Below are positions 1-13,168 of a DNA stretch of 64,000 nucleotides, piece by piece. Below the pieces are notes generated by a model. That model was not told the origin of the DNA, made no database searches, and was given only the letters and a program-made list of their open reading frames with translations. The stretch covers positions 7,758,958-7,822,957 of the forward strand of contig ML681981.1 in assembly GCA_007922195.1 (NCBI GenBank), in the 5' to 3' direction. Position 1 is the stretch's first letter, and every line of letters begins with the position of its first letter. Source of the DNA: Podocnemis expansa (lineage: Eukaryota > Chordata > Testudines > Podocnemididae). A program made the position numbers and the translations under genes.

Positions 1-1271
1 TCCCAGTTGCTATTTTGTGTGAGCAGATGCTGCCCCTGATCACTGATACATTTTCTGATTGTTATACATGGGGTTCAAGGTTGAATTAGCAGTGTTTATA
101 AAGCTCACTTGTTTGCAAGGGTGATGTCAAGTGCAAGTATGCTGGAATAGTTGAAGGTCAGTAAATTGTTTCTTACAGAGACATGTGGCATGGTTCTAGT
201 GATGGTTTTGTTTTTCTGTTTTAGATTAATATTTTGGAGATTGTAGTACTTCAGACCCCAAAAAGGTGGACTTCATTGTATAGGCAGGAGTGATGCATGC
301 TTCCTCATATTCTCCCATCTGTGTGCTTCATTTCTGATTTGGAATTGTCGCTGAAACAGAGAATCAGGGTTCTCTTTTGTTTACATAGCCCTTAAGCAGC
401 TGCTGAAATCATGCTAGGAGCAGTACAAGGATTACTGTTGACTGGGAAGAGATGTGCTTCGTTAGACTCCACACCAGATATATAGGAAAGCAGAACAGCC
501 CTGCTGAGAAAAGAGCTAAGCCTTGGATAGCCAAAACAAGACAGAAGAAGCCCACAGATAAGCATGCAGAGCTGTTTTAGGTAGGGGGACTATCTAGATG
601 CATGGCCTGGTACTTTGGAATAAGATTTTTGTTAATAAACCAAGCCCCAAAGAGAGAAGTTTTACCTGAATGTGTAGTTTTTCATTCAGACCTGGATGAA
701 GACTTCACCAGTTTATATCCACTTTGGGGGCTGGGAGGTTAGTTCACTCTCTATGTCCATTTAAATTCAGAAGAAAGACCAAGAGACTTTAAAGTTTGAG
801 AATTATAATGTTATTTTATTAAGATGGGCACTTGTCTGCTCAGGAGTGAACAGAGCACACCCAAAAATCTGTCAAACAGCAATCTGTCATTCACTCCCAG
901 TTTGAGCAAAAACTTTACTGGCAATAACACCCCCCTGAGGCACCCAGTTTTCAGGACGAGTCATTCAGGAAAGCATCATTATTATTATTTAATAGATCTA
1001 AAAACAAATGCTTTTTTTAGCTACACTGAAATCATTACTTATAAGCTCTTTCATAAATTGAATAAATCCAAAGTACTGAAATTCTATAGACCGTGTTCAG
1101 CTAAACACTGTCTAGTGTTCTGAAATCCAGCTGTGTTGTATGTTCATGCTGAAAGGGGTTGGAAAAGCAAAATTAAAATAGTTATTTAGGTTAATAACAT
1201 GCTTAAGAACAATTTTATAATGAGCTTTTGAATCATGTAATGCCATCTGTGTTAAAGTTGATTATAGTTAC
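1..1271. other. No recognisable feature
   Basis: AT-rich unique sequence. The 99-codon open frame at 824-1123 has low-complexity composition and no family resemblance. Confidence 0.6.
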
Positions 1272-1400
1272 CATAAGAGCAATTCTGGGGCAGACTAATA
1301 GTCCATCTACCCCAAAATCCTGTCTTCTGACTGGTCAAAACCAGGTGCTTTAGAGGCAATAAATAAAATAGGTAATCATCAAATGATTCACCTCTTGTTA
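1272..1400 (-). mobile_element. CR1 LINE fragment (3' end, antisense)
   Basis: The segment reads, with divergence, like the common reptile CR1 tail in antisense: a 'gggcagac...gtccatct...ccc' stretch, then 'atcctgtcttctga' and 'ggtaatcatcaaatgat'. Recognised from memory of turtle CR1 copies; boundaries are approximate. Confidence 0.6.
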
Positions 1401-2365
1401 ATTACATATGCATGGATTTCACAGTAAAATATGTCATTTCTAGATCAGTTTGTGTTCAAGACAGCAGGCTGACATAAAGTTAAAGTGATGGGATTAGAGT
1501 CAGAGACACAGTCTGTCCTGAATTAATGTAGTATAAATTAAAAAAAATCAATTGCATTTCCTCCTTTTTTACTGGGTTTTTTTTTTGAGGGATACATTAA
1601 AACGGCTGAAAAGTTCAAGTACTATTATATTTTCAGTCTCAGAATCTCAAATTTTCTGTACATTCAAGAGTATCAATAACCACCATATCTTCAACTTTCA
1701 TTTAAATTACTTGTATAGAGTACGCAAAATTCTATTCATATTGTCCTTTTCTTTGATTCTGTGTTGATTAGAACTAGTAATTGTGTAGGCTAGTCACATA
1801 TTTCAGTTACATAAAAAGCAAACATTTGTTCTGTGTTGGAAACTCATGCTCTTGTACAAAACACAATACAAATATATATAGATTTTTTTTTTAGAAGAAT
1901 CAGGATTATGCTCATGATTTCATAAAACGTCTGACACTAGGAAAGGGTTAATTTGAACTATATCTGTGGGATTAATCTTTGAGTAAAATCCAGGTCACCC
2001 AGGACTGAGCATGTGTCTGTTCAAGCTGTTGCTGAAATTGTATTAATCCTACACAAAAACTTTGACTAGACTTTCAGCAGAGGAAAGTGACTCCATATAG
2101 CATTATGTTAACAATACTTACACAGATCTACTCAGGACATTCCTCTTGAGTAGCAGGCTGTAGCCATCTGATCATCCACTAATGTATCTTTGGTATTTCC
2201 AAGGCACCTGTTACTGGGGGGGGACGGGACCCTAGAACTAATATAATTTCTCTGTTAGAACTCAATTCTGCCCATTTCTATATGGCCCAGACATATTTTT
2301 AAAGCACAGGAGTGGTTGTAATATATGAAATCACATTTCTTCATGAACAGAAGGCACTTATTTAA

Positions 2366-2493
2366 GAAAACCATCTGAGAAAGTCGGATTTTTCTCCCAT
2401 GAAAGCTCATGTGATAAATTTTAGTCTTTAAGTGCCACAGGACTCCTTGTTTGTTTTGCTGAACTAGACTAACATGGCTGCCCCCTTGGAACA
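2366..2493 (+). mobile_element. PLE 3' tail, single arm
   Basis: Contains the family tail: degraded hammerhead-like hairpin (gtcggat...ctcccatgaaagctcatg), TTAGTCTTTAAGTGCCACAG, GGACTCCTTGTTTG, GAACTAGACTAACATGG and the terminal CCCTTGGAA. No inverted partner arm and no clear target duplication found. Confidence 0.7.
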
Positions 2494-2769
2494 TTGTAAA
2501 TTAGACACCCAAGTAGACTTCCATACAGCCTGAATTGCAGCTTTGTCTCATGCATTTGCACAGGATTCCAGCCACATTCACTGTACAGGGAATGACACGG
2601 GGTTGTATAGTGAAGGAATATATTTCTAGGACTCCTATTTCATTTTGCTTCTCTTGAAATCAATGGGATCTGTGCTTTGAAAATATGAAGAGATTTATAA
2701 TCGTAGATTGTCCAAAAAATCAAGTCTTTAGCATCTCAGATTGGTCACCCAAAATTAGTGGATACCTTT

Positions 2770-2905
2770 TATCTTAATCTCTTTGTGCCTCACTTTCCCA
2801 TGTGTAAAATGGGGGTAATAATACCTTTTCATCTCACAGGTATGCTGTGAAATTAAATTAATTAATATTTGTGAAGTCCTTAGCTACTATAGTGATGACA
2901 GTCAC
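2770..2905 (+). repeat. MIR SINE fragment
   Basis: Reads like the conserved core and 3' part of MIR: 'tgtgcctcactttcccat', 'gtaaaatgggggtaataata', then 'gtatgctgtgaaattaaatt' and 'gtgaagtccttagc'. MIR is an ancient tRNA-derived CORE-SINE of amniotes; this copy is an inactive relic. Confidence 0.8.
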
Positions 2906-4157
2906 AGAAAAGCCCATAAGGAAATTAAAATTGTCTTGAGAGCAGGATTTGAAAAGTGTACAATAGATAAGGCACAGAACTGTATGTTTAAATGAAGAGA
3001 AGAAAATGAAGTATTGACTAGCTGCTCATTAAATGTGCACTGTCTATTTTGTACATTGAATGAGGAGGCATGATCGTGCAATTAAAGACTGTCATACTGT
3101 TACTCAGGGTTCTGCTAACCCCAGAGCACTTGGTAACTTTAATTTGTGTGAGGTGGCATCAGAAAATAAGCCAAATTGTGCAGCTGATACATGGATTGAT
3201 AGAAACAGTATAAAACAAAAAAGCTCTTACTCTAAAGCTATACATTACTTAGGTTTAAGCATGTAGACATGTTAGCAACAGGTTAGTGAACACCCAGCCC
3301 TCAGTAATTACCAAAGTTTGGGGTTGTTTCAAGTGGAAACAGCAATGACTTTCCGACTGGCCTGATCTTCCTGCTGTTGTTGGAGGATGCCAAACCCGTG
3401 TCCAAGAAAATATTCAAAGAATCCAAGCCTTCCCCACCCTCCCTATGCCATTTGTCTTTGTTATTAGACTCTAACATATCAAGAAAAGAACTTTAGGCAA
3501 GCAGTTTCAAAAGCTAATCAAGAGGTTGCCTCAAAGTACTAATTAACTAGATGTGTTCATACAGACTGTGCATATCTTGAGGCCTGAACATTTCCCAGAG
3601 AACATGTATAAATAAGCTTATTGGTCTTTTCCTGAAACACAGATACTGTCTTTGTTTCAATACTGTTAATATTGAAATATTGTATGGGAGTTTTGATGTT
3701 ACTTGACTATCATAAATTTGATTAGTGGTTTTGCTATTGTTCTGCTTTTGCAAACGTCTTTTTTTGAAGGAAAAAAAAAAGTCTGGCACCAGCAAACTGG
3801 TAGCCTTTTGGTGGCCATATTTTCACAGCCAAGATAAACATAATTCTTTTAAATAAAAGTTTAGCTTTGAAAGAAAATTACAGAAGAAAATTTTGAAGAC
3901 AGCCTAATGTGCTAATGTCTGCACATTTTGGTGTTTTATTTCCTCCTTTGATAAAGCAGTTGTTGTTTTAAATTCTTCATTGTGGGTGTCAGAAGGCCAG
4001 ATTAGTTTGCTGTGTGTTTTGCTGAGATGTGTAGTCTCCTCCTTCAAACTGTCCCAGCAGCAGTAGGTCAGTCTAAGTGGAAAGAGAGAGTTTTCCTGAC
4101 TCCCTACTAATGTCTGTCTGTAGACATTCTGAGAGGGATGGGACTTCATTGAGCTCC
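2906..4157. other. No recognisable feature
   Basis: Unique AT-rich sequence with only short fortuitous open frames. Confidence 0.55.
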
Positions 4158-4270
4158 TAGGCTATGTCTACACTTCCCAAACTTCGCTCAGATTTGTTAA
4201 TTTGGACTAATAATAACTAATAATAAGCCTCCTTAATTTGAACTAACTTGCAAGTGTAGACATAGCCCTA
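4158..4270. mobile_element. Short TIR element (MITE-like)
   Basis: About 113 bp bounded by inverted repeats TAGGCTATGTCTACACTT (left) and its near-exact complement AAGTGTAGACATAGCCCT (right). The interior is AT-rich with no coding potential. The terminus resembles those of the 19062 and 61437 elements, suggesting a shared superfamily. Target duplication not clear. Confidence 0.7.
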
Positions 4271-4834
4271 AAATCTAAGCAAGTGTGCATTGATTTTGTT
4301 CCCAGGTGATTGCAATTGCGTATTACTTCAATTTTGCCACAAAATAAGAATAAAGACTATTCCTCCTGGAGAAATTCTGATGTGACAAAACCCAAATACT
4401 TTTATTCATCAATTTTTGAATAATTGGTGAAGGAAGAAGTCAAACATAGTTTGAGCTGTAAAATAAAACCGTTTTTGGTTTGTGCTTTTCCATAACTCAG
4501 AAAACACTGAGGGATTTTCCTCAAACACGGAAAGCTTCAGTTGAAAGGGGGGAATTTTTGAGACAGTTCAGAGCACTTTAAAATGGAATAATATAACATG
4601 GATAGCTATACCTGAAAGCAATAATAAGGAATAGATCTAGATTTTCTGTATATCTAAAAACAGCCAATCAGACTTTTACTTATTCATAGATTAATTTGAT
4701 TCCAAAGTAGCTCAGCAAAATGCTATCAGACATTAGGAAAAAGGATCATGGACCTCTTACACACACAAACGGGTGTGCATGTGGCAAAAATACTTTTATT
4801 TCTTCCAGGCATCCTGGATTTAGACTCAGACTCC

Positions 4835-6060
4835 TCTCACACTCTAAAGTCAGAAGGGAGCCATATGATCATCTAGTATAGTCTGACCTGCACAATGCAG
4901 GCCACAGACAATCACCCACTCACTCCTGTAATAAACCTCAGAGCTAAAACTGAGTTATTAAAGTACTCAACTAATGCTTTAAAGAATTTAAGGTACAGAA
5001 AATCTACCAGCAAGTGATCCCTTCCCCTCTACAGAGGAATTGAGAACCCCTAAAGCCTTTGCCAATCTTCCTTAGGGTAAATTCCTTTTCGATCTCAAAT
5101 ATGGGAATCAGTTAAATGTTCAGCATGTAGGCAAGACTCACCAGTCAGACACCCAACTGTAATTGCTCAGGACTCACCCCATCAAACAGGCCCATCATAG
5201 GCCATTGGCACACCTACCACCAGTAGTCAAAGTTCAGTCAGATGCCAAACTAAGCTGTCCCATCCTACCATCTCCTCCATAAATTGATCAAGCTCAGTTT
5301 TTTGCCCCCAGTGTTCCCCTTGGAAGGCTGTTCCAGAATTTTACTCCTCTTATGCTTAGAAACCAGCATCTAATTTCAAGTCTAAACCTCCTGAGGCCAG
5401 TTTATATCCATTTATTTTTGTGTCCAATTGATGCTGCACTTAACTCCTCTTCCTCCCTGGTATTTATCCCTCTGACCAATTAATAAGAGCAATTGTATCT
5501 CCTCTTAACCTTCTTTTGACTATGCTAAATTCACCAGGTTCTTTGAGTCTCCTCTTCTAAAGCAGGTTTTCCATTTTGCAGATCATTCGAGTAACCGTTC
5601 CAGTTTGAATTAAGTTTTCTTAAAGACGGGAGACCAGAACTACACTCAGTAGTTCAGATAAGGTCTCAAGAATGCCTTGTATAATGGCACTAACACCCCC
5701 TGATCTCTCCTGGAAATACCTCCAAGGGCCACATTAGTTTTTTCATGGCCACATCACATTGGCGGTTCATAGTCACATGTTATCAACCAATACACCCAGG
5801 TTCTTCTCCTCCTTTGTCACTTTCAACTGATGCATTCTGAGCTTATAGCAAAACTTCTTGTTATTAGTCCTTAAATGCTTGACTTTATGCTTTCCACTGT
5901 TGAATTTCATGCTATTCCTATTACTTCAGCTTATGAGGTCATCCAGATCTTCTTGTATGATATCCTGATTCTTCTCTGCATCAGCAATACATCCCAACTT
6001 TGTATCATTTTCAAACTTTATTAGCTTTGGAGCTGTCTCAACCCAAAATACCTTTCACTG
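4835..6060 (-). mobile_element. CR1 LINE, 3' half in antisense
   Basis: A long stretch reads as the antisense of a turtle/crocodilian CR1: 'gatcatctagtatagtctga', 'cactcactcctgtaataaac', 'gggagaccagaactacactc', 'cacattggcggttcatagtc', 'gtcatccagatcttcttgta'. The 3' end is at the left. No intact reverse transcriptase frame remains. Divergence suggests an old insertion. Confidence 0.85.
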
Positions 6061-8389
6061 AGGTGCTAGTCTCAGAACCCCATCTTTGTGACAGCACTGA
6101 TCATGTCTGCTAGGAAGGTCATCATGCTGTCCCAGAGTTTTGCACAAGCTCATATAGAATTTGTTCTCACCCTGAATGATACCTTTTCTGACACAGCTGC
6201 TGCCTTGTGCTTTGGAAGGTTTGGATTTGTCTGCTGTGAATAGTAGGTAAAGAAATGTTTGAACACTGTTGTTTGCCAGAGTTTGTCCCCCAGATGAACA
6301 GCTAATTTAACTACAGTCATGACAACTTTCTCATGTCAGAGCTTATTAACCAAATCTGTTTTGAGTTTAGTTCAATTGGAGCCAGATAAACTAATTTACA
6401 ATTCAAATTCTAATTGTTGCATAGTAATATATTTTCTCTGAGAAATATATGTACAAAAAACATGTGGTATGATTGCATTAGCAGAACCTTTGGTTTAATG
6501 TGAAACCTCATTTTCTTCTGCTAGGATCTATAGACTCCACTGCAGTCTTAAATGAAAAACTGAGATTACTCAAGAAAAAAATCACATGAGTAGCATCCTG
6601 GCAGTGAGGACTCAGGCATAGGCAATGCCGTTAGTCAATTTTTATGATACATTTTTGTCTTTTCTATGAAAAAAATTGAGTAAATCTAAAATTATAAATA
6701 AACTGTTTAGTAAAAAGGATGGAGAGGGGAAAAAACCTCACAGTCCTCTCTCATGATATTTGAAATTGCTAAGCATTAGTGATTTGGTGTATCATCTACT
6801 CAACATATATGAGGTACATTTGTATTGTGGATGCTTTTTTTAAAAAAATAAAATAACGTTGGAGTATTTATTTTGGACACTACAACCTCAAAACATTTTC
6901 CCATGAAATTTGGTCTTGAATAAGAAGTCAGGAGGCAAAAAGATTGATGAGTCTGACTACAGATGGATGATGGGCCCTTATAAATGCCATATTTAATAAA
7001 AATCTTATGTCATTGTATGCCTAATATATTCTCCTAGTATCAGAAATCTGAAATATTCTGTGTTGATGAAGTAAACTGCCTCATCCCCATTCTCCTTGCA
7101 TAATTCATTCTTATTGCAATAAAATAGGAATTAGAATGACAGGAAAAAGCCTTTTAAAATAAAGGGTATTAATGGACTGCCTGAGATAATCTCCCCAGTG
7201 CTTCCCATGTTTATGTGAGTACACTGTTTTGCTGTGTTTTAATGTCACTCCTCAAAGCAAGTCTATTGAAACTCTATTTCCAAGAATGGCAGCTAACCAC
7301 CAGATACTGTAACCAGAATATTGGGGCAGATTATGGACAACTATTTTTACCTCTTCTTTCATGAAGCGCATCTCTTGGCTTGGTTCTGTACAGTTCTGTG
7401 CTGCCTGTTAGAAGGTTAATACACAGATTAAGATCTCAGCTATTGCATTCTAACTGATGCATCCTTCTTACACAGACTTCCATACAGACTGTTCTTGCTA
7501 TAAAAAGGACTCTAATTGCATACATGCAAACAAAAACACATTCTTTCCTCTTTGATCTTTATAGATAACTTCTTTGTCTAGGGAGTTGCCTAAATGATTT
7601 TATTTTACCTGAAATGATAACTGCAGGATCTCTCAGTTCCCATCTTTATTATTTCATTTTATTAGCCAACAGGAAAGTCTGGTCTATGAATCCTTTTTGT
7701 TGGCAGCAGTCAGTCTTTTTTTAGTAACTGACACACTTCTTTGTTTAATTTTTTCTGTAGCCATTATGAGAGATCTGCAGATATGGGGCATTTTCAAGAT
7801 TTCCACAGGGCCTTAACTCCTAGAAAATGCTGTCCTTGCTGAATTGGCCCCATTGAATCAGATAAGGAATTTACAGCCTCTCATCATATTTAGCTTTATT
7901 ACTATTCCTGTGTTCATTAGCTAAGAGAGAACCCTAATTTTAAAGCAGTCTAAATGTGGTTTTCCCAACCCTTGCCATTGCTAGGGTGAACAATTCTGCT
8001 CCCATTCCCTTCAGATCCATAATACACCTTGGTAAACCACAAATTACTTTCCAGAAAGGTGTTCCTAATAAGTAATGGTTTAATTAAAACACTTAATTAG
8101 GCCCAAAATATTGCAGGTACATAACACAGCCATGAGAACAGCCATATTTTCTTGGCTTTAGTCTCTCAGCTGAGTCTGACTGGGATTCTCAAAAGCTCCT
8201 GTGCACAACGTCTCATCAGCTACCTTCCCGTCAGCTTTGATATGTCTCCTGTGCTGAGAATGTGTAGAACTTGCAGAACTGCCTGATGCTTCTTCTCATA
8301 GGTGATCTTAGCGGGGGGTAGGGAGGGAGAGAAGGGCATGCTGCACTGTGACTCCCAGTGGGGGGCCCAGGTGAGGCCCCCTCCTCATT
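6061..8389. other. No recognisable feature
   Basis: AT-rich, no repeat family or coding signal recognised. Confidence 0.55.
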
Positions 8390-8780
8390 AGCAAGTTTTT
8401 CGTAATGTCCAACTTAAATTTCTCTTGCTGCAGTTTAAGTCCATGGTTTCTTGTCAGAAATTAAAGAGAACAATTTTTCTTCCTCCTTGTAGTAACCTTT
8501 TATATACTTGGAAACTGTTGTCATGCCCCCAACCCTCTCGGTCTTCTCTTTGGCAGACTAAACACCCCCTGCCCTATTTTTTGGTCTTTCCTCATGGGTT
8601 ATGTTTTCTAGACATTTTAAACATTTTCGTGGCTCTTCTCTGCATTTTTCCCCAGTTTGTCCACATCTTTCCTGAAAGGTGATGCTCAGAACTAGACACA
8701 TTACTCCAGCTGAGGCCTAATCAGTGCAGAGTAGAGCAGAAGACTAGCTTACAACTTGCTTATAGCTCTCCTGCTAAACA
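8390..8780 (-). mobile_element. CR1 LINE fragment (antisense)
   Basis: Antisense CR1 sequence: 'cgtaatgtccaacttaaatt', 'ttgctgcagtttaagtccat', 'gtccacatctttcctgaaag', 'tgaggcctaatcagtgcaga'. An 85-codon open frame at 8425 crosses it but is fortuitous. Confidence 0.85.
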
Positions 8781-8838
8781 AAACTGAGAGTGATGGGGGC
8801 GGAGGGGGTGTTCTGCAAAGTGTTATACAATTGACTTA

Positions 8839-9236
8839 AGTAAACCAATGAGACATCAAGACTTCAAAGAGAAACAGCTGAGCTTGATTTAATATGCAGA
8901 TTCTGTTATATGGAAGCAGGACTAAATCGTGACTATCGACTCCTTTCCCATTACAACAGGTGATTTTGACCTCACCTTCCTCTATGTGCAGTGTTTCCCA
9001 GTGTTTGAATCTTAACAACTGCTTTGATTTGCTGTTATGGTATGACCTGATCCCATGTCTTACACTTCCCTGCATTTATTTTCCTCCCATTCTGTAAGTT
9101 CTCCTGTCTTCAAAGTGTCTAAAGTGGGATTTTCTCCCCCAAAATCTCATGTAATAAATAAATTTGTTAGTCTTTAAGTGCCACAGGACTCCTTTCTTCT
9201 TTTGCTGAACTAGACTAATGTGGTTGCCCCTTTGGA
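8839..9236 (+). mobile_element. PLE, 5'-truncated single copy with 12-bp target duplication
   Basis: Begins in the end of the GIY-YIG frame (GACATCAAGACTTCAAAGAG, shared with the larger copies at 13 and 14 kb), passes the 3'UTR (tatgacctgatccca, tgcatttattttcctcccat), a degraded hammerhead-like hairpin and the full tail to CCCTTTGGA. Flanked by 8827-8838 ACAATTGACTTA and 9237-9248 ACTGTTGACTTA (10 of 12 match). Unlike the inverted pairs, only one arm is present. Confidence 0.82.
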
Positions 9237-9248
9237 ACTGTTGACTTA

Positions 9249-9534
9249 TGCTGTGTCTATATGGGCCGCGGCAATTTTGCTGCTGTCAGTTCACCATTCC
9301 AGGAGCAGTTTGCAGTGAGTATAACCTCATCATGCTGCTTCCAGAAGTCAGCCCTGGAAGTCCTGGGTGTCAGGGGGTGTAGGGAAAGGCCAATTGCAAG
9401 GGACTTGGAGTCGGCTTTTCCCTAATGTGTAGTGGTAGCTTTAAAAGTCACTGCTAATTATGCAATTTTGTGTTCCTTGCATAACTGGCAATCGACTGCT
9501 GCCAAATTTGTCCTGAGTATAGACTAGGGCTTAG
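9249..9534. mobile_element. Possible TIR DNA element
   Basis: The left end 'ctgtgtctatatgggc...gcaattttgctgctgtcag' and the complement of the right end 'cgactgctgccaaatttgtc...gtatagactagggc' form an imperfect inverted repeat. It directly abuts the PLE target duplication. Boundaries and class uncertain. Confidence 0.4.
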
Positions 9535-12079
9535 ACAGAGGATATGGCAGGGGCAATGCAAAGCTGAATGCCTGGTGCATCACAATTTTTTGCAGAATCC
9601 AAGTTGCCAGATGTCTTTGGGGCCACTGGCAGCTGGCACATTTTAGAGTATTAAACAGAGCTCACCTGGAGTGCAACCAACTCAGGACTGAGGGAGCACA
9701 AAGACAGTTTAAAGCTAAGTTACACTGTACACTCTGCAGGTGCAGTTCAGCATCTGGGTCTTAATTCCTGTTTCTTAAATCAGTATGTTGAATTGAAACA
9801 CCTTTCCATACACTTACATCCAAAGCTCATTAATAGGCAAATTTCTAGTAAACTTTGAGAACTGTAGTGGAAACAGATGTTTGTTTAATGAATGGTGTGA
9901 AGGGAGATGAGAACAGAACACATCAGTGAGAAAGTGACTGGAGGAAATAAGACTTATGAGAAGAGTGAAAAGGAGTAAAAGAATGGGAGTGGAGCAAAGG
10001 GGCTGGGAATGAAATAGAGTGCAAGAGAGCAAAGTGTAAGGAAGAAGAGGAAAAGCAATGGCTTCCCCAGAGCATACCTTAAATGTTTTTAAATGTGAAT
10101 TTTAGAGGATTTTTTTTTCACAGAGGATAATATGGTAAAGACTGTTCTGATGAATGTAAGCATTACTTCTTTTCAATAGATAAATAAAATTAGATGTCTG
10201 TCAATTTGGGGCACTCCAGGAGTTTTAAAAAAGAAAATGGATTTTAAAGACAAGATTAAGGAACACATTACAAATTATCAGTGATACAAATCCTAGGATC
10301 ACATTATTGTTCTTTGCTAAAACTATATTATCAGAGTAAAATGTCATTGCTTTGCTGCAGCCTCACACTGATGACTGATTTAAATGAGGCTCTGGCAGTT
10401 AAAGTGATCTGTATGGAAACTCTGTCATAATACCTGTATCAGAATTTTGTTCCATGGAACTGAACAATATGTTTCTGAAGTTTGATCATGGCAGGTCCTA
10501 CCCTCTGGTTTTTGGAAGAAATATTTTTTTCAGACTGGCATTTATTCACCAATACCCAGATGGTTTTAATTAATCATTTATTTGCCCAGACATGTGTCTA
10601 CAGATAGCACTCCTTTTATTTTCTGTAATGTTCCCAGATACCCAAGAGAGAGAGATACCATGGAAGGTCTAAATTGTCATAGTCCTTGCTTGGTTGCACA
10701 ACAATAGAAAGGGAAATAGGGCTCTTCTTCTACTATTTGGCTTCTCTCAGATTGTGACTCTGGCTGCAGAGTTGGCGACCAGGGTACTCATCTAATATTG
10801 CCTATTGTGGACAAGTGGAATGACGGGAGTAAAGCAGGAGGATAGTTGGTTCAGCTGCTCCACACCTGTTGACAAGAGTAGTTGAGTGGGCATAAAGGAA
10901 GACATAAGCTGCTCCCTAAATGATTTATTCCTGCTGCCTGAGCAAGGAAAGAGCCAACAGGGGATTTTTTCTCTGAATCACAGTTCATTCTCTGGTCTGC
11001 TCCTGACACAGAGGGGATATGCACTGTCCTTTTACTCCAGTCATATTGTAAAGTTAAAATCTAGCCCTAATTAAATAATTGCATTGCATAAATCTGTTTT
11101 TCTTTCATGTATTATTCATTATTTCTTTAACTTCTTAACTCTGTAAAATATTTCAAGTACTAACCTATGTAAGATGCTCAATAACATATTTACTACTACT
11201 GCATTGCTGTTTCTCATATTCATTGATGGATTTCAGCTAAACGCTGTAAGAATCACTTGAAACAGTGCCTTCTGATTCTTCAGCTTAGCTCTCAAAATAT
11301 ATGCTAGCACTGATGAGATTTCTTGAATCAGAAAAAAAAAATTATTCCATGGAAGTACACATTTTATACAAACCACCGTTAAATTATTTTAGTTTTCAGA
11401 ACTCTCAGGTGGAGCCTCCATTAGTGTAAATTGGCAAAGCATCATATAAGTCAATGGAAGTTTACTTCAGTGAAGGACCTGGCTCTTTCCCTTGAATCTT
11501 ACATCAACCAACCAACCAAAGAATGTATAAAGAATAAAGATAAACTCGAACAGATGGAGCCAGAATTTAGTAATTTTGGAACTTTCAGTCCTCAAACCCA
11601 GGTGCCTTTTTTCATAATAGTGCATCTAACTGCTTTGAAAGAAGGCTGATATTGCAAAGAAATTGATATAATAAGTTTCATTTGCATCATTTAAAAATCT
11701 CAGCTGCTGAAGTTTCAATTCATATGATCGAATTAGAAAGTCACTGCAACCTGTGGTTCAACCTGTGACTCAAGCAAAGCATATTGACTCACTGATTGTC
11801 ACTTGTATTTGTTCAGAATTTGTTTCATTATAATGGAACCTGCTTATTCCCACAGGTGTGTCAACATGGTAAACCTCTCTTTTTAAAGGTTTATAAACCC
11901 ACTGTTAGAAGTCATTTACATTATTCTATTAAAAAGGAAAAAGAGTTTGAGATTAAAGTAGTCTTATATGGTCGCAGGTCATTGAACTGCATGTAATGTA
12001 TTTTCACTGTGCAGGAGTTCAACATTTTTACTAATTTCATAAAATGTTCACTGGGGCTACCTGAATGTCATAAAATAAA
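9535..12079. other. No recognisable feature
   Basis: Contains a purine-rich stretch (about 9890-10060, GAA/GGA-rich) and AT-rich unique sequence. No gene or repeat family recognised. Confidence 0.5.
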
Positions 12080-12752
12080 CAAATTACTGTGGAAAATACT
12101 GTACTTAGGAAGGAAAAATCAAATGCACAAACATAAATACCAAATGAAGAAGTACTACTGCGGAAAATGATCTGGGAATGAAAGTGGATCACTAGCTGAA
12201 TGTGACACAACAATCTGATGCAGTTGTGAAAAATATTATTATTATTATTCTAGGGTGTATTAAGAGGAATGTCATATGTAAGACAGGATGTAATTCTTCT
12301 GCTCCAATTCAGATTGGTGAGACATCAGCTGGAATACTGGGTTTAGTTTCGCATGCTATGTTTAAAAAAGTTACGAATAAATTGGAGAGAGTTCACAGGA
12401 CAGCAACAAAAATGGTTAGAAGGCATGATTTATGAGGAAAGCTTTAAAAAAAAGCAAGTTTAATCTTGAGACAATAAGACTGATGGGTGACATCTATTTT
12501 CAGATATGTCATGGGCTGCCGTAAGGAGAGCTGTGATCAATTGTTCTCTGTGCCCATGCTGGAGGTAGGACAAGAAGTCGTCAGTTTACTGTGCAGCAAG
12601 GGAGATTTAAATTAACAATCTGAGAGAGAATTCTACCCTAAGGTAGTTAAGCCTAGGAACATGTTACCAGTGGAGGTTGTGGAATCCCTGTCACTGGAAG
12701 ATTTTATGGTTGGGTTAGGCAGCTCTTTCCAGCTCTGTATTTCTATGAAATT
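12080..12752 (+). mobile_element. CR1 LINE 3' end (sense)
   Basis: Sense-strand CR1: 'aaattggagagagttcacag', 'gacagcaacaaaaatggtta', 'ggtaggacaagaagtcgtca', 'gtggaggttgtggaatccct', ending 'ctctgtatttctatgaaatt', close to the ATTCTATG-type CR1 terminus. Opposite orientation to the other CR1 fragments here. Confidence 0.82.
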
Positions 12753-13168
12753 CCTGCCAGACACACAAACATTCCAATTCACTTTCTCCGCCCACTTCTC
12801 TGATAATTTGAGAATCTGAAATTGTAACCATACAGTCACTTCACTCCCTCTGCTGCAGGGAAGTACAGGTTACACCAACACAGACTGCAGGAGGACAGGC
12901 ATTGTTTCCGTATTTCTAAAGGGATACCTGTGTTAGTCTAATCCAGCAAAAAAAAGGAGTCGTGTGGCACTTTAAGGCTAACCGATTTATTTTTTGCATG
13001 AGCTTTCGTGGGAGAAAATCCCACTTCACCAGATGCTTTGAAGATGGGTGAACTTACAGAATGGAATGAAAATAAATGCAAGGGGATGTAAAACATAGGA
13101 TCAGGTCATACAGTAACAGCAAATCAGAGCAGTTGTTAGGTTCAAACCATGGGAAGCTTGAAGTCAAA

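Noticed and set aside
824..1123. 99-codon open frame
   Set aside because: Low-complexity composition, AT-rich context, no splice sites or family resemblance; typical chance frame in 64 kb.
2366..2493. GCCACAGGACTCCTTG repeats considered as a tRNA-derived turtle SINE
   Set aside because: No A-box/B-box tRNA head was found, and longer copies run continuously from this tail into a GIY-YIG frame, so the tail belongs to a PLE.
2770..2905. Possible tRNA gene or functional small RNA
   Set aside because: Similarity is to the conserved core and 3' part of the MIR SINE, not to a folded tRNA.
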